Below are positions 13,401 through 25,140 of a DNA stretch of 64,000 bases, one piece after another. The notes beneath the pieces were generated by a model. It ran no database searches and was not told where the DNA came from. It saw only the letters and a list, made by a program, of their open reading frames with translations. How positions within the stretch are numbered: the first letter of the stretch is position 1; every line of letters begins with the position of its first letter. This DNA is from Bugulina stolonifera (taxonomy: Eukaryota > Bryozoa > Gymnolaemata > Cheilostomatida > Bugulidae). The translations under genes and the position numbers were made by a program. The DNA is taken from positions 13,665,929-13,729,928 of the forward strand of contig OW285187.1 in the NCBI GenBank assembly GCA_935421135.1. The letters are read 5' to 3'.

Positions 13401-14963
13401 ATAATTGCTGCTCTCCTAGAGGAATTTGAAAGAGATAAAGAGCAACCGTACGTTATAATCATTTTATAAGTGTAATTACCTGTGTATGTGTTAATATATT
13501 CTTATTTTCTCTTGCTATACATGTATTTGACAAAGGACTTTTATATTAGCCAGTTGTACACTTTTTAGCCCACTAAATCGGCACTATACAAACACACTTA
13601 GTTGCAATTGTTTGGCATGCTAAACAAGAACTTGGTTGGTTAGGTGGAAACTACACAGTGATGTACCTAACAAGCACATTCAAATGTGCATAATGTCTGT
13701 ACGTGTTTTGTGTATTTATTATGTAATGTATGGTTAGGACTCTACCCAAGGCTAATAAAGATGAGATATTATCGTCATACTTGGAAAATGCGGAGGAAAG
13801 TGACAAGGAGGAGGAGCTGGTCAAGGTTGTTGTAGATGAAGGATGTACGAGCAAATGGGACTGTGAATCCATCCTGAGTATGTTCTTTTCTTTATCTGCT
13901 TAGCCAATACACTTGCTATACATTTGAGAACATAATTATGTTGCCTATCCCAACTCATTGGGAATCTAAACTAGATATGGATTTTAAGTCGCATTGTTTA
14001 ATTTCCCATCAAACATTGGCCCTTAACCAATAGTCTAGTCAATGTATTATAATATTCATTGCAAATCTGGTTGAAAATGACCCACTCTTTGTCTTTCAAT
14101 ACCAGTAATCTTAGTATGTTTATGGCATAGAGCTGTATATTATTCCGTCCTCCCATTAGTATGTCTATTTTATTAACCTAGAGTATCACTGTCCAACATT
14201 TTGTATGTCTGTTACATTGAGCTATAGTACACTAGAGTGTTCATGTACTTTCAGGTACTTATTCAAATCTCTACAATCATCCCAAGATCATTGAGAATCC
14301 TTGGCAGAAAGAAGTAAGTGTTTCACCTCTTAAATTAGCGACCTATATTATGAGAAACATATCTGTGATAAATTGAACTGTTTCAGGTCTAGTTTTTAGT
14401 ACAGTTCACTTTCATATATCTTTCAGAAAAAGTCAAAAAAGATAGAATTGACAAAGAAATTGGGAATTCCTCTGGAATCGGTCCAAACGAAAGGTTTAAC
14501 CAAAAAGCAATTGAAAGCTTTAGATCAGATGAATGGCAAACCAAATGAGATGGCTGCCCCTGTCAGACGTAAAGAGGAGTCTGCCGATGAGAAACGGGAA
14601 AGGAAAGCTGCTGTTAAAGAACAGCGCAAGGTAGTACATGTACATGTAGTTCAAATCAAATACCACAATATAAATTTCTGCGAACCAGCATTTCAATTTA
14701 AACCACAATTCATTGTTTCCGCCTTTGTTTGTAAAAGTTTCAGTTCTTCAACTCTCTTGTGAAGGATTCTGACCCTGATGTGTTTTGGTAAATAGCCAGT
14801 CAATTGCCACGTCTTAAAATAGTCATTACATCACTTTGGTTTTCTTCAGGAGCGTAGAATAGAGAAGAAAAACACGAAAGTGGCATTTAGAGAGGAAGAG
14901 GCATCCCATAAGAGACAACAAATACAGGCAGCTCACAATCTTGCTGGGCAAAGGATAGTTTGA
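10449..14963 (+). CDS. LTV1: LTV1, 40S ribosomal subunit biogenesis factor, 11 exons
   Basis: LTV1 is an assembly factor of the pre-40S ribosomal particle, acting with Enp1 and uS3 and released during cytoplasmic maturation. Exons are 10449-10451, 10944-11069, 11283-11438, 11710-11788, 12672-12846, 13001-13202, 13320-13447, 13738-13877, 14255-14313, 14427-14630 and 14850-14963. All introns are GT..AG and every phase closes, giving about 461 residues, close to the 475 aa recalled for human LTV1. The start ATG is alone in exon 1; exon 2 continues PKKKKFIDKKNATTYHLIHR, the conserved N-terminus. Other hallmarks are GIFFDDDYDYEQH (exon 3), LDWHPDIVAALDSD, acidic stretches through exons 5-8, WDCESILSTYSNLYNHPK across exons 8-9, and a Lys/Arg-rich C-terminal helix (KRERKAAVKEQRK then ERRIEKK). 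No disabling change was seen, so this looks like the functional copy. Confidence 0.96.
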
Positions 14964-15059
14964 TCTAAATATTTGTATATTGTGACTGTATTATAGCGTA
15001 TTTATTTGGTCATCACCTTTTTTGTTGTACTCAGATTTGAATATCTAGTCTAATATTGT

Positions 15060-15122
15060 GGAGGTGCCCTGTGCCTAGTTAGAGGTGCCCTGTATCTAGT
15101 TAGAGGTGCCCTGTATCTAGTG
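15060..15122. repeat. 21-bp tandem repeat, three copies, about 100 bp after the LTV1 stop
   Basis: GAGGTGCCCTGTATCTAGTTA is repeated three times with one variant base pair in the first copy. It probably lies in the LTV1 3' UTR or just after it. From here to 16696 no gene was seen. Confidence 0.85.
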
Positions 15123-16696
15123 CTGTCATCCTTGAGGCTCTATTGGCACATTATTTCAAAGAACTCCGGAATACCTCACTTGTGGCTAAGTCTGTAAAGT
15201 ATTAATATCCATTTGTTCAGCTGGGCCTTTCTGGTGACAGGGCAATATGTGTCCTCATCTCCAAATTAATGCTATGTGCATGTATGTATTTGTTTAGTTG
15301 ATTTCAAAATTTAGTGTGAACTTTGGAGCCTATATGTCGCCAGTTATATTTTGATTACTGTCCGAGGGCTTTACGTAGCCCTATTTTCTGTATATTCAAT
15401 ACACTCAAAGTGAAATTGTTTGACATCTTGACCTACTCACAATGAGGAAATTCAATGTGTTGTGCTATAGAAAATGTGGTTCCAACATATTTAGAGTAAT
15501 TGGTAAATATTCAGGACTTATTGGTGCTGCTCGACCAATTTTGTACTGGGGGGTCACTAATGCTCATCTTATCTTTACTTACACTGGGTAGGTAAGTTCT
15601 GGAACTACAAAAAAGCCCAAACCCAACTGATTGCGTAGTAATGTCATCTTTATTGTTACTGGCTTACGAACTACTTTTTGTAGACCCTAGGGTCACACAC
15701 AGAATCAAGTCAAACAGGTAAGCTTCAGCTTTTGAGGCCTGTTATGTACATCAAGATTAACCAAAACCAAATATCTACCGGCTCATGCATAATAATAATT
15801 ACATTAGTATGGTGTAGCTTACAACATATTCAAAATTAGTTATGCTCAATTCAGAAGAGCATGAAAACAAGGAGTCTTACTCCTTGGTAATAGTAACTGT
15901 ATGGTAGAGCAGACTAATCAATTTTTGATAAGATAAAGGCAACAGTTGTAAGTACATGTAAATTTTCAACATCAGTACATCACTCAGGTTTGCGAAGTTC
16001 CACTGATGGAAATCAGGAAGTTTCAGCATTTGGGTGGGCTACCAAATTTTGAGTGAAAAATCCTGGAGAATTGGTAACCCTGGCATCAGTGTATACAACA
16101 TTTAAATTTTGCATTCGTAACTGGTTTATAATTGTGCCAGTAGTTGCCTTCTCGTGTTAGACATGTAGTGTAATTTTCGAAGACAAAAATACCACTTGTT
16201 TCCTAGTTGACACAAATTCGAGACATGTGACTGACCTTTTGCGGGTGTTAACCGCACAAACTTCATTTCCGGAGTGAGCATGAAGTACGTCAACGGCTTG
16301 TTATAAGACTCCTTGGTTGAACCAAGGGTAACTTTGTACGGACATCCACAAAAGAAGAAATTGACTATGGGTATTGTTGTGTCTTATTTAGTTGTGTAGT
16401 GGATTTCAGAAGGAGTTACTCTCCCTTGCTCTAGGGAGTTGCATGAGCATTCGACTACTTCTACTTACTTGTGAATTATATTATTATAATTATAAATATT
16501 AAATATATTATTAAATATATGTCTCATACCTCTGCAGAGATTTACCTCTCTGATTTACCTCTGATGAGGTAGGACACTCTTGACCACCGGCGGCGTAAGT
16601 AGAGTGCCTCATTAATGTAACAGTGTACATTTGGTTTTGGCCAGGTGTTTCAGCGTTACCGCTGTTAGACATTATGATCATTTTTATTTTTTTAGT

Positions 16697-17427
16697 CATC
16701 AGCCATGATGATGATACCTCTCATCTCGCGTATAGTCCTTGGTAAGAAGCTTTGATGGTAACATCTGGAATTTGTTGAGATAGATGTGGGTTCACCACGG
16801 GCTGCAGCTCTTGTTATCACTGTCATGTCAGTGCTATTATTAATAATTTCGTCATAGGCTGATAACAATGCACTGTGGTCGCCTTCATGATACGGGTTAA
16901 GAGGTTTAATCTGTGGTTTCTGCGCCTTTCTTGTAGCGTTCGTAAGCCTAGTCCTGCTCGGGCTTCACTGACGCTTTCGCAACCCTTGAGCCCTGCTATA
17001 AATCTCACAGAACGATTCTGTATCATTTCAATGTCGTATAGCCTATAGTACTTTTCAGGTGAGGATCCCAGACAGTGTCTGCGTATTCCAATATCGGGCG
17101 ACAGAAACTGGTATATGCTGAAAGACGCCCACGTTTCGGAGCATCATGGAGCGCATATGTGTCTTCTGTGTAATGTGCTTTTGAAATTGGAGGTTGGTTT
17201 GTACTACAACTCCCTAAGTATTTAGTTTCTTCTGTCCAATCAAGAAGTGTGTCTCCTAGTTTATAGGGTGGCAGATCTGTCTTTTTGCCAAATGCGATAG
17301 CATGGCATTTGGTGTCATTAAATGGCATTTTCCACTGGCAGGACCACTTATGGACAGCATCGATGTTCAGCTGAAAGTTTGCAGCATCAGCGGCCGAGTT
17401 GACTTCCTGGTACAATAGGGTGTGCAA
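16697..17427 (-). pseudogene. non-LTR retrotransposon ORF2, frameshifted 3' part of the reverse-transcriptase region
   Basis: Pieces of one protein appear in alternating minus-strand frames. 17427-17030 has WSCQWKMPFNDTKCH (the palm-to-thumb W...W.M.FN..KC block), then DWTEETKYLG and, after frame changes, LSAYTSFCRPILEYADTVWD. 17026-16830 continues MIQNRSVRFIAG and LGLRTLQERRRNHRLNLL. 16830-16697 ends SFLPRTIREMRG, the typical C-terminus. At least three frame changes separate the pieces and nothing upstream of the palm remains, so it is a dead 5'-truncated jockey/CR1-like copy. Confidence 0.85.
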
Positions 17428-17887
17428 TTTCTATTTTGGAAACTCAAGTTTCCATGACCAACTCTTATTGGTGACTCTTCAAGCTACAAGTCAATTCTTT
17501 TTAGTGACAGGTCAAAACTTTCAAGTTACAAGTTAAATATTTACATGTCACCAGAAACTCTAGTTTTCTTCAAGTTTAGTTATCCAAGTTAACTGCAAGC
17601 AAGTTTCAATTCAATTCTTTTCTTGTTTAACTCGAGCCTTTTTATAGAGTTATTGGGCTATTATTTAGCTTATGGTGAAGTTTTGTTAGGAAATGGTGCT
17701 AGAAGTTCAGATCTCAAAGCAAAATCAAATGTCACAGTTTTAGTGTAAAATGTGTTATAATAATAATATAATTCTAATAATAATTGTGGTTACAATTGTG
17801 ATTATAACTGTGGTTATTTCTATTCATGGCAAGTCACAGCTGCCCAATGAAAAACTCGAGTTAATAAGTTATTGAATATTTCTCTCA

Positions 17888-18040
17888 CGTAGTCCTCAGA
17901 TTAGGAGAGCTCCTAGCAGTGCAAGAGAAGTAGTAGAGTTTTCAGCGTTCCAGGTTGGACAAAATCTATACTAAAAATTGTTGCCCTAGCTCTACTACTT
18001 CCCCTGCACTGCTAGGAGCCCTCCAAATCTGAGGTTTACG
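17888..18040. mobile_element. palindromic MITE-like element, about 150 bp
   Basis: The left arm (CCTCAGATTAGGAG, then CTCCTAGCAGTGCAAG and AGTAGTAGAG) is matched by an imperfect reverse complement on the right (CTCTACTACTTCCCCTGCAC, then TGCTAGGAG and AATCTGAGG). A loop of about 50 bp separates the arms. No gene and no clear target-site duplication were seen. Confidence 0.7.
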
Positions 18041-18067
18041 AGCGCACAATATCCAAAAGTGAGCGCC

Positions 18068-18250
18068 TTGGTCACATTTGTCAATTTGGTACTGTATTCA
18101 CTCATCATATTATTTTGTCAATTTGGTGCTGTATTCACTCATCATATTTGTCAATTTGGTACTGTATTCACTCATCATAGCCTATTTGTCAATTTGGTAC
18201 TGTACTCACCCATATTTGTCAATTTGGTACTGTATTCACTCATCATAACT
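18068..18250. repeat. tandem repeat of a 30-38 bp unit, about five copies
   Basis: The unit core TTTGTCAATTTGGTACTGTA followed by TTCACTCATCAT is repeated five times with small length differences. It replaces the expected C-terminal coding part of the transposase fossil that begins at 18327. Confidence 0.9.
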
Positions 18251-18326
18251 ATCTATTTGGTCTTATATTTATATTATATATTTGCTAATTTAGTATACAT
18301 GTCAATACAAGTAAACATTCAGTGAG

Positions 18327-20345
18327 TCAAAAACAATAGAACTGGTCGAATGAGATTTGTTTGCAAGGGGATGCTTCATCAGCTATAAGAACATACTCCA
18401 TTTTGTCATTTGTACCTGGCAGCTCTACAGGAGGAGGCACATTCACTTCACCATTCTTCCAAGCCTGGCCAAAGATGGTTTGGTCCCACACACCTCCATC
18501 ACTTGCACTGCCGTATTGCCCCATGTCAATCATCAGATATTTGTAATCCGCAGAGGCTATTGCCATTAGGTCAACTGAAAATGATTTCTAGTAGTTGAAG
18601 TATAACGTGCCTGATTTATCTGGGGATCGAATGGCTACATGTTTGCCGTCAACAGCGCCAACGCAGTTTGGAAAGTTCCATGTCTGTTGAAACCTGAAAT
18701 GCAGCCAAAAGCAACTTATTATAGATACTGCAGCATAGGGTACCAAATAGTGTGCACATGCATGTTAAACCACTGCTGTTCTCTATGGAAGGCCTACTCC
18801 ATAAAACATGTGGGCCTTCTGGTGGTTCACACATGTCATCATTATAATATGCATGTAGGATTGCATAATATGATATTTATAATAATTATTTCCTATGTAT
18901 TTCATCGGCCATTTGTTATTTTCAATTTCCAAGTTAGTCAGCGAACAATCTCCAACAAATGAGTCACTTTATTTGTGATTTGGCGTTCCAAATTCCCAGA
19001 CAGCCAGCATATCTTCTGTTTGGTGGTTGTTAACCTGTTCAATCTATTTGTGATTTGGCTTCCAAATTTCCTAGGATATTTCATCAGTTTCATGTAATAA
19101 GTCAATTATATATATACACTTTACCAGCATGATTTTCTTGGAAACAAGCCAAATTCCATATGGCTCATGATCTTTCTAAAATAGACAGCCTCTACTCTAA
19201 ATATACCACCATGTAGTTAGTCTATGCTACCTCTCTTGTGAATTGATTGTTGTCCATCCTGAATTGAAGTTAGCTGTGTGTCCTATCCTCTCATAGTGTA
19301 TCTACAGTAGATAGTAGCCTAATGTTACATCAACTACTGGTATATGTATTGTCTGATTACATTACCCCATAAAAAACCATCAACACCCACAGATGCCGAC
19401 TTCTGTATTTGTGCTGCTACACTATATTATATGATCGCCACCTATTAATACTAGGTATCAGTTGACTATACTCCAAGTATGCGTACAATGTATGTCTTCC
19501 CCTGTGGACACAGAATGATACACAACGGCACCAGTAGGAAAGCAAAAAGGATGTACTGAGACATTCAGTACATCCATACAATAGCACAATGTCAACGCAG
19601 CTTGCTCTGTTTGCCACTGACTGACCATACCACCATACTGCACCCTATGTCTACCATCAATTACCCCCATCACTTCAAAGTAATTCCAAAATAGACAACA
19701 CTCAACCGCAAACTATATAAGTCACCCTCAAACATCCTCTAAATGCACTGCAAATCATACCTATCCCTGGGTACCATAACTCATCAACTCATCACTATCA
19801 TAAAATGAAAGTAAACAATTTTCAAAATAATATTGAAAATTAATATTTTGTGTTTATTATAGTGAATATTGTATGTAATAATAAATTAAATTAATTATTA
19901 TGGTAGTTAAATATAGGCACATACTTTTGAGCTAGCTATTGCCACTCATTGCGTGTCTGAGGAACACTTAGGTAGACCGGCCCAACCAACTCCCAGATGG
20001 CATCACAGGTGTCATGGATGATATTTGACACAGTTTTTCTTCCTAAAGCATAGATGTATACCAGGTTTCTATGGTTTAGGCCTGAAGACATGTGGTGTAG
20101 TGTCACACATAGCCTGGTCCAGGATCAATAGCTTTCCTCATCTCTGCATCTTCTCCCTGTATTCGTGGTTTTAAGGTGGTAAGCGAGTAATTAAACGTTC
20201 CTGGAGTCATTCGGAATAGTTCGTAAAATCTGTCAGGATAGTTCTTGCTTGAGCTGCTCAAATCTGTTCATTAACGAGGTTGTTTCCCTAGATGTGTTCT
20301 TGGGGGGAACCCATAATTTTCGACGTCTTCTTCCTTACTGCACAA
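18327..20345 (-). pseudogene. PIF/Harbinger transposase fossil (first of three in the window)
   Basis: Reading down the minus strand, 20345-20230 gives RRRRKLWVPP and LMNRFEQLKQEL, then after a frameshift YPDRFYELFRMTPGTFNYSL and LKPRIQ, the HARBI1-like N-terminus. 20100-19930 gives HRNLVYIYALGRKTVSNIIH and CDAIWELVGPVYL, the helix-turn-helix region. 18695-18605 gives [18 protein letters not shown] with the first catalytic Asp, and 18569-18330 gives YLMIDMGQYGSASDGGVWD with the second. The third catalytic residue and the C-terminus are absent. Stops, at least one frameshift and about 1.2 kb of unrelated sequence between pieces make this inactive. The family moves by cut-and-paste with a DDE nuclease. 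Confidence 0.85.
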
Positions 20346-21572
20346 TCAGTGCTACACCTAGCAGCAACATCTCCTGGTAAATATTCAGCAATTGATCTAT
20401 ATCCATGGTGATAAATCAAGAACAATGTCCTTGACAAAAGGTGGCCCCGTAGTGAATAATCCCTCAAATGTTATTGGTTCGGACTATAGTAAATACTGAG
20501 TCACTCGCCGATGCCATCGCTGCGTGTAGCCAGCACAAGTCGTCACGATGCATAGGCAAGGTCCATAGGCTGCACCGAAACATCGGCTCGTGTAGCCACT
20601 ACTTAATCTTATAGTTTCGCAGGTATTTTCTTGTGTTTAGTAAAGCCATGTGTGGTTTACATAAAATAAATACATCTCAGCCACACACAGTTGACAATAT
20701 TTAGAGGAGTTGCTGTAAGCCTGGGCATGTGTTATTATTTTTTACTTGATGCTAAAGTTTTGCTGTTGTTCTTTTAGTTCCCAGATGTATTTGCCGAGTT
20801 CAGTGCTTTCATTATTTAATGCGGAATTATGGTTCTATAAGCACTTCTTGATGGTGTATATCCGTCTGGTCTGTTGTGTTGGTGTTGGGTATTGACACCA
20901 TTGCCTAATAGACCGTAGCCTGGTAAACTGTGCCGGATGCTGAGCAACTACCCTCTAAGGGACAATTTTTCTCATCTCTACAGTTGCACCCATACATAGC
21001 TGAGATGTTGTTTTATGTTGTATTTAGCTTTTTTCTATTGCTTGATCCCATGGTTTTCTATAAATTCCCCATACAGCAAAAGCTTAATTTTACCATGTCT
21101 TTGTTAATAATTTTGTGGAGAGTGCTGGACTTGAGGATCCCGGGCATGTTTTATTCTACTCACTCAAGCCAATTAGAGTTTTATTATTTGAATTACAGTA
21201 ATTACTCCTGCCTACTACCATAATGTCCTGGTGGTCATGTCATCTTTTGTCAAGCTATATTTTATGCTTATTAAATGAATGGTCTCTTGCTGTTCAGGGT
21301 TGCTCCCTTCTCCTTCGGCATTTCCCGTTGAGGTTCGAGGTAACCGGATTCACCTGTGGAGGCGGCCCTAATGGTAGTTGAACATGCCTTCCTGACTGTT
21401 GTTATACGACGACCTTAGGTCCTTAAACTTCCTACTCAGGCTCATGTAGCTGTCTTTTAAGGTCACCAACTCTTTTTTTCAACTCTAATAGCGAGTTGGT
21501 TTTTCCTTTTATCTTACCTAGCCCTTGAGTGCATTATGCATTATTACGAGTAAATTTAACTTAACTAACCAT

Positions 21573-21790
21573 TTAACGGGGCATTGCCGAAAGATGGTGA
21601 TTCGAACACACCAGAGTCGCTCCATCGTCCAGCTTGTCCAACATCAATGAATGTGAACTTTGGCTCAGCATCACAAATCGCAACGAGTTGATAGAGTGGT
21701 ATCCTTTATAGTTAAAAAATGCTGACCTTGCATTGCATGGTGCCCGAATTCTGACATGTTTTTCATCTATCGCTCCAAAACACACAAGTC
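21573..21790 (-). pseudogene. PIF/Harbinger transposase catalytic-core fragment (second family)
   Basis: A minus-strand frame reads CFGAIDEKHVRIRAPCNARS then FFNYKGYHSI. A frame change of one base follows and the same protein continues QLVAICDAEPKFTFIDVGQA and RWSDSGVFESPSFG. These are the first-Asp (GAxDxKHV) and second-Asp (SDSGVF) blocks of Harbinger transposases. The residues differ from those of the 18-20 kb and 33-35 kb copies, so this is a separate family. No flanking N- or C-terminal part was recognised. Confidence 0.85.
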
Positions 21791-24555
21791 AATATTTACA
21801 TGGAGCAATGAAAACTGAACCTCACACGTTTCTTATAATGAAAATGACAGAAATAACTATTAGCTAGAATATAAATAACTCATGCCTTTTATTGAAATGT
21901 AGTCATGTTTGAAGAGCAGCATCTCTAGACACTTTTAGCATACAAAGACAACAATAGCTCAAATTGAAGCTTTACACCTACAGGTTTGAAATACATAGGC
22001 ATAAATTCAAATTTCCATTAATGCTTTGAACACTAAATTATAAAATGTGTATATTTAGGTATTGATACTGGCAGTAATTATTTAGAAAATATTGCTGTAC
22101 TTTTTCTACTTTTCACTATTTTCTTCATCGTTCATTATCATCACAATGGGGTGAATTGTAACCTGATTTCGGCTGACTGGGCCTTCTCTTGCCGCTGACA
22201 TGTGAAATTTTCAGCAAAATCAACAACTAGAGCATTGATGGGTCTTATTGACTTTCATTGCTGTTTAGATGCACCAAACTGCAGTATGAAGTATAAGACA
22301 TGCTAGCCATAGGTAGCGAGACGACTTGGAAGTTCTGCTACTAAAGCCGATTGGCCAGCTTGTGCTCAGCCTTAGTCTATCTGCCGACTTCTTCCGAGCC
22401 TATGAAAGTTTTTTGTTTTTCTCATGTGTACTAAGGTGTTCACTGCAAAATTCCTCCCATGCGAAGCAAGACGCTTTTTTACAACTGATACACCACATGA
22501 CTGACTGGCAGCTGCGATCTAAACAGTCCACATTGACGACTTTCGTCAACCAGTGTCGCTGCACAAAGTTTCAACTTTTGTTCTAAGGTGATTGGTGGAT
22601 TAATATTCAATCATATCATTGAACTTTTGATTGCTTTTAAAAGCAATTCAATGTTCTCCCATATGTCATAAAGACACTGCAGCCATTTTCCAGCTGAGTT
22701 CTTTTTCACACACTTTGGGCTGAGTTTCGAAAAGTGCCAGTACAAGAACTGCCATACCAACTGCGTCATAGTAACTATGGAAGTACAGCATAGCTTTAGA
22801 ATAATTTTACATCAAAATAAGTTGACTTTGTTCTGGAAGCAATCAAGCTTTGTTCTCCCCTTCTTTTTTCAGGTAGCCAAATCAAATTACTAAAAGTCTC
22901 TGTCTAGTTACAAGGAAGCTGTAATCTATGGCAGGGTTTTGACCAGTTGCTACTCCACAATTGATTGCGATTGTGCTGCTCTTTCGTTCTCTAAAAAGCA
23001 ATAAAATACATGTACGGTGATGTTGAAGCGGTCGGCAAAAACGACTTGCTATTGACACTTTTCCATCTCAAACATGCAGTTGGGCAGTGTGATGTAGTGT
23101 AATATTATGTTTACCATGATTTTCCATTGTTTCCACTATTTGAATGGAGATTGCATGCAGCTACATATATTATTACTGTGAAGAGACGTCATTAGATAAT
23201 GTGCACCAAATGTGAATACACAGACAAAGTCGTCTGCATGTAAAATGAGTTTCCTTTTTCCTAGACCCCAGTTTTTCAAAAAGTGCGTAGGCATGAAATA
23301 ACTATGCTAGTTTCCTTGCCCAGAGTTACTACCTCATCAGTGAAATATTGGGTCTGCTTTGACAGTGCTGCGCGGCAGATTACAGCAACGATCCCATATT
23401 GTACGGGCGTTTTGAAATGCAATGGAACAGGTTGGTCTGGAGCACATGGAGAATGAAGCTAAAATGTAAGGTATATTTAAAGTTAATGATCTGTGGGGCA
23501 ATGAGCTCTTGCTTCCTCTCTTCTGGGTAGTTCGTTGTTCATAGCACTGCGTGGTCTTGATCATAATGCCTTGACCCCCAACGTCTTCCATTATAGAAAA
23601 CATGTTGGTTTACTAGATCCTCATATGACTTCATCAAACCATCTCGTCCATCTGGGAATCAAATGCCTAACAGCCATACATGTAGCACCAATAGACATAA
23701 ATAAATTGTCCTTCTATTCAATCCCTCCTACCATGTCTTTGGAACCCAAGAATTTTTTTATGGTTTTGCCATGTTTGATTTATGAGATTGCTGTTCATTA
23801 TGCTGAATTTCGTTCGATGAGCATGATGCAAGATTAAATTTCATTCTATAACTTGTGTTCCCAAAACTTTCTCTCTTGCTTTGATCAATGTTCAAATGGT
23901 TATGAAATTACGCTACATGAGCTGTGCTTATGTTCCTAGAATATAACGATGTCTGTTTGTAAACAATACTTTTGACAAATTCCATAGCCTGTGTTGTTCT
24001 AATGACTATTTTGATGGTGAGCATTAGCAATCTGTGTAAACTCCTGTAATGTTGGACAGCATTCAACTACAACATTCTCAAATGTTCAGGATATCCACCA
24101 CACTCTCAGACTAAAGTACTAAATAATCCATACCTTTTGTTGGTTGGCTATTAGCATAAACCACCTTCTTTGTATTGAAGGCACTCCGTTTTCTGCTGGC
24201 TTTTTGCAGTTCCTACTCCACCTTTTGTTCTGCTACAGCTTTCTGTGACTCGTCATCTATAATTCTCCTATATAGTAAACTAAACTTATTGCAATATACA
24301 ATAGACGTCTTCGGAAGCAAGACCGGGTCATGTGTGACCGCAATCATTGGGCAAACACGGCAGGCGTGCTAGTTGAAATTAAAATAAAAAATGTCCACGG
24401 AACACTGGTGTCGCGATGGGACAGTGAAATAAATCGAAAATATGCATACATGATTGTATACAATTATGCAGTAACATTGTTGACTACGCCCTGTTGTTTC
24501 AGATAATTTGCACCACTTACTACAACATCGTTGTTTGATGAGGTACAGTGTTTCA
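21791..24555. other. no supportable gene; unclassified repetitive-looking DNA
   Basis: Several short open frames occur (for example around 22330-22580 and 23340-23840) but none carries a domain or splice-consistent neighbours. A short palindrome, TTGATTGCTTTTAAAAGCAA, lies at about 22628. Confidence 0.4.
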
Positions 24556-25140
24556 CTAACTAGATAGACCGCCAATGGCATCAACCTCAGGGGAGCTGTG
24601 AAAATGCTCTGGCACAGTGTACAGTGCAGAACGGGTAGGTATCTCTCCCTTGAACTTGGAGCCTCGGGGTCTGCCTCTACCCTGACCTTTGACTTTGCTG
24701 GAAAACACAAACAAGTGTCTAACGCCAGCAGCAAGATACAATTAGCTGTTGCTATCACCATCGTGCAGGCAACATTCAAACTCAGTGTAACAACAGGTGT
24801 GTTGTCCCCATGCGATACACAAATGACAGGACAGACGGGATACATATAACAAAGTTGCAAAATAGAACAACTAGAACAAGCGAGAACTTGTTTATACCTG
24901 ACAGCGACAACTTTAGACGTCTTTTGTTCCAAACAGAAAGCAATGTCCTTCAATGGCATGGGTGTCAAATGTCCACGAGCCCGTGCAAGTTGTCTTAAAC
25001 CTAGGCAGTATCAGTCTTGTTTCAACCATAAGTTTGTAAAGTCAAAGATATTTTTCTGCTGATGACATCGAGGTTTTGTGACACATACCTGTTGACATTT
25101 CAGTTTGGGTGTTGTTACTGGGCTTGGTGGCTGACTGCAT
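24556..25140 (-). CDS. small three-exon gene with an AT-hook motif, family not recognised
   Basis: Three minus-strand exons, 25140-25089, 25000-24898 and 24697-24556, join with phases 1 and 2 to a 98-codon frame running from ATG to TAG without a stop. The donors are GTATGT and GTATAA and the acceptors are TAG and CAG. The product has a polar start (MQSATKPSNNTQTEM), a central helix-like MPLKDIAFCLEQKTSKVVAV, then GQGRGRPRGSKFKG, which matches the AT-hook core (RGRPRG) that binds the AT-rich minor groove, and a short acidic tail ending AIGGLSS. The TAG follows a possible GTTAGT donor, so more exons are possible. Nuclear DNA binding is inferred from the AT-hook alone. It could be a host gene or the accessory protein of a transposon. 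Confidence 0.5.

Noticed and set aside
14448..14762. A 104-codon plus-strand frame considered as a separate gene
   Set aside because: It is LTV1 exon 10 read through its donor into the intron.
18357..18598. Several overlapping plus-strand open frames
   Set aside because: They are the antisense of the Harbinger catalytic core, which explains the open reading.
22326..22586. 86-codon plus-strand frame and its antisense with several Cys residues
   Set aside because: Neither strand gives a recognisable zinc-finger spacing or splice-consistent exon.
24369..24968. A 199-codon minus-strand open frame
   Set aside because: It reads through the introns of the three-exon AT-hook gene; only the parts that coincide with the spliced exons look coding.
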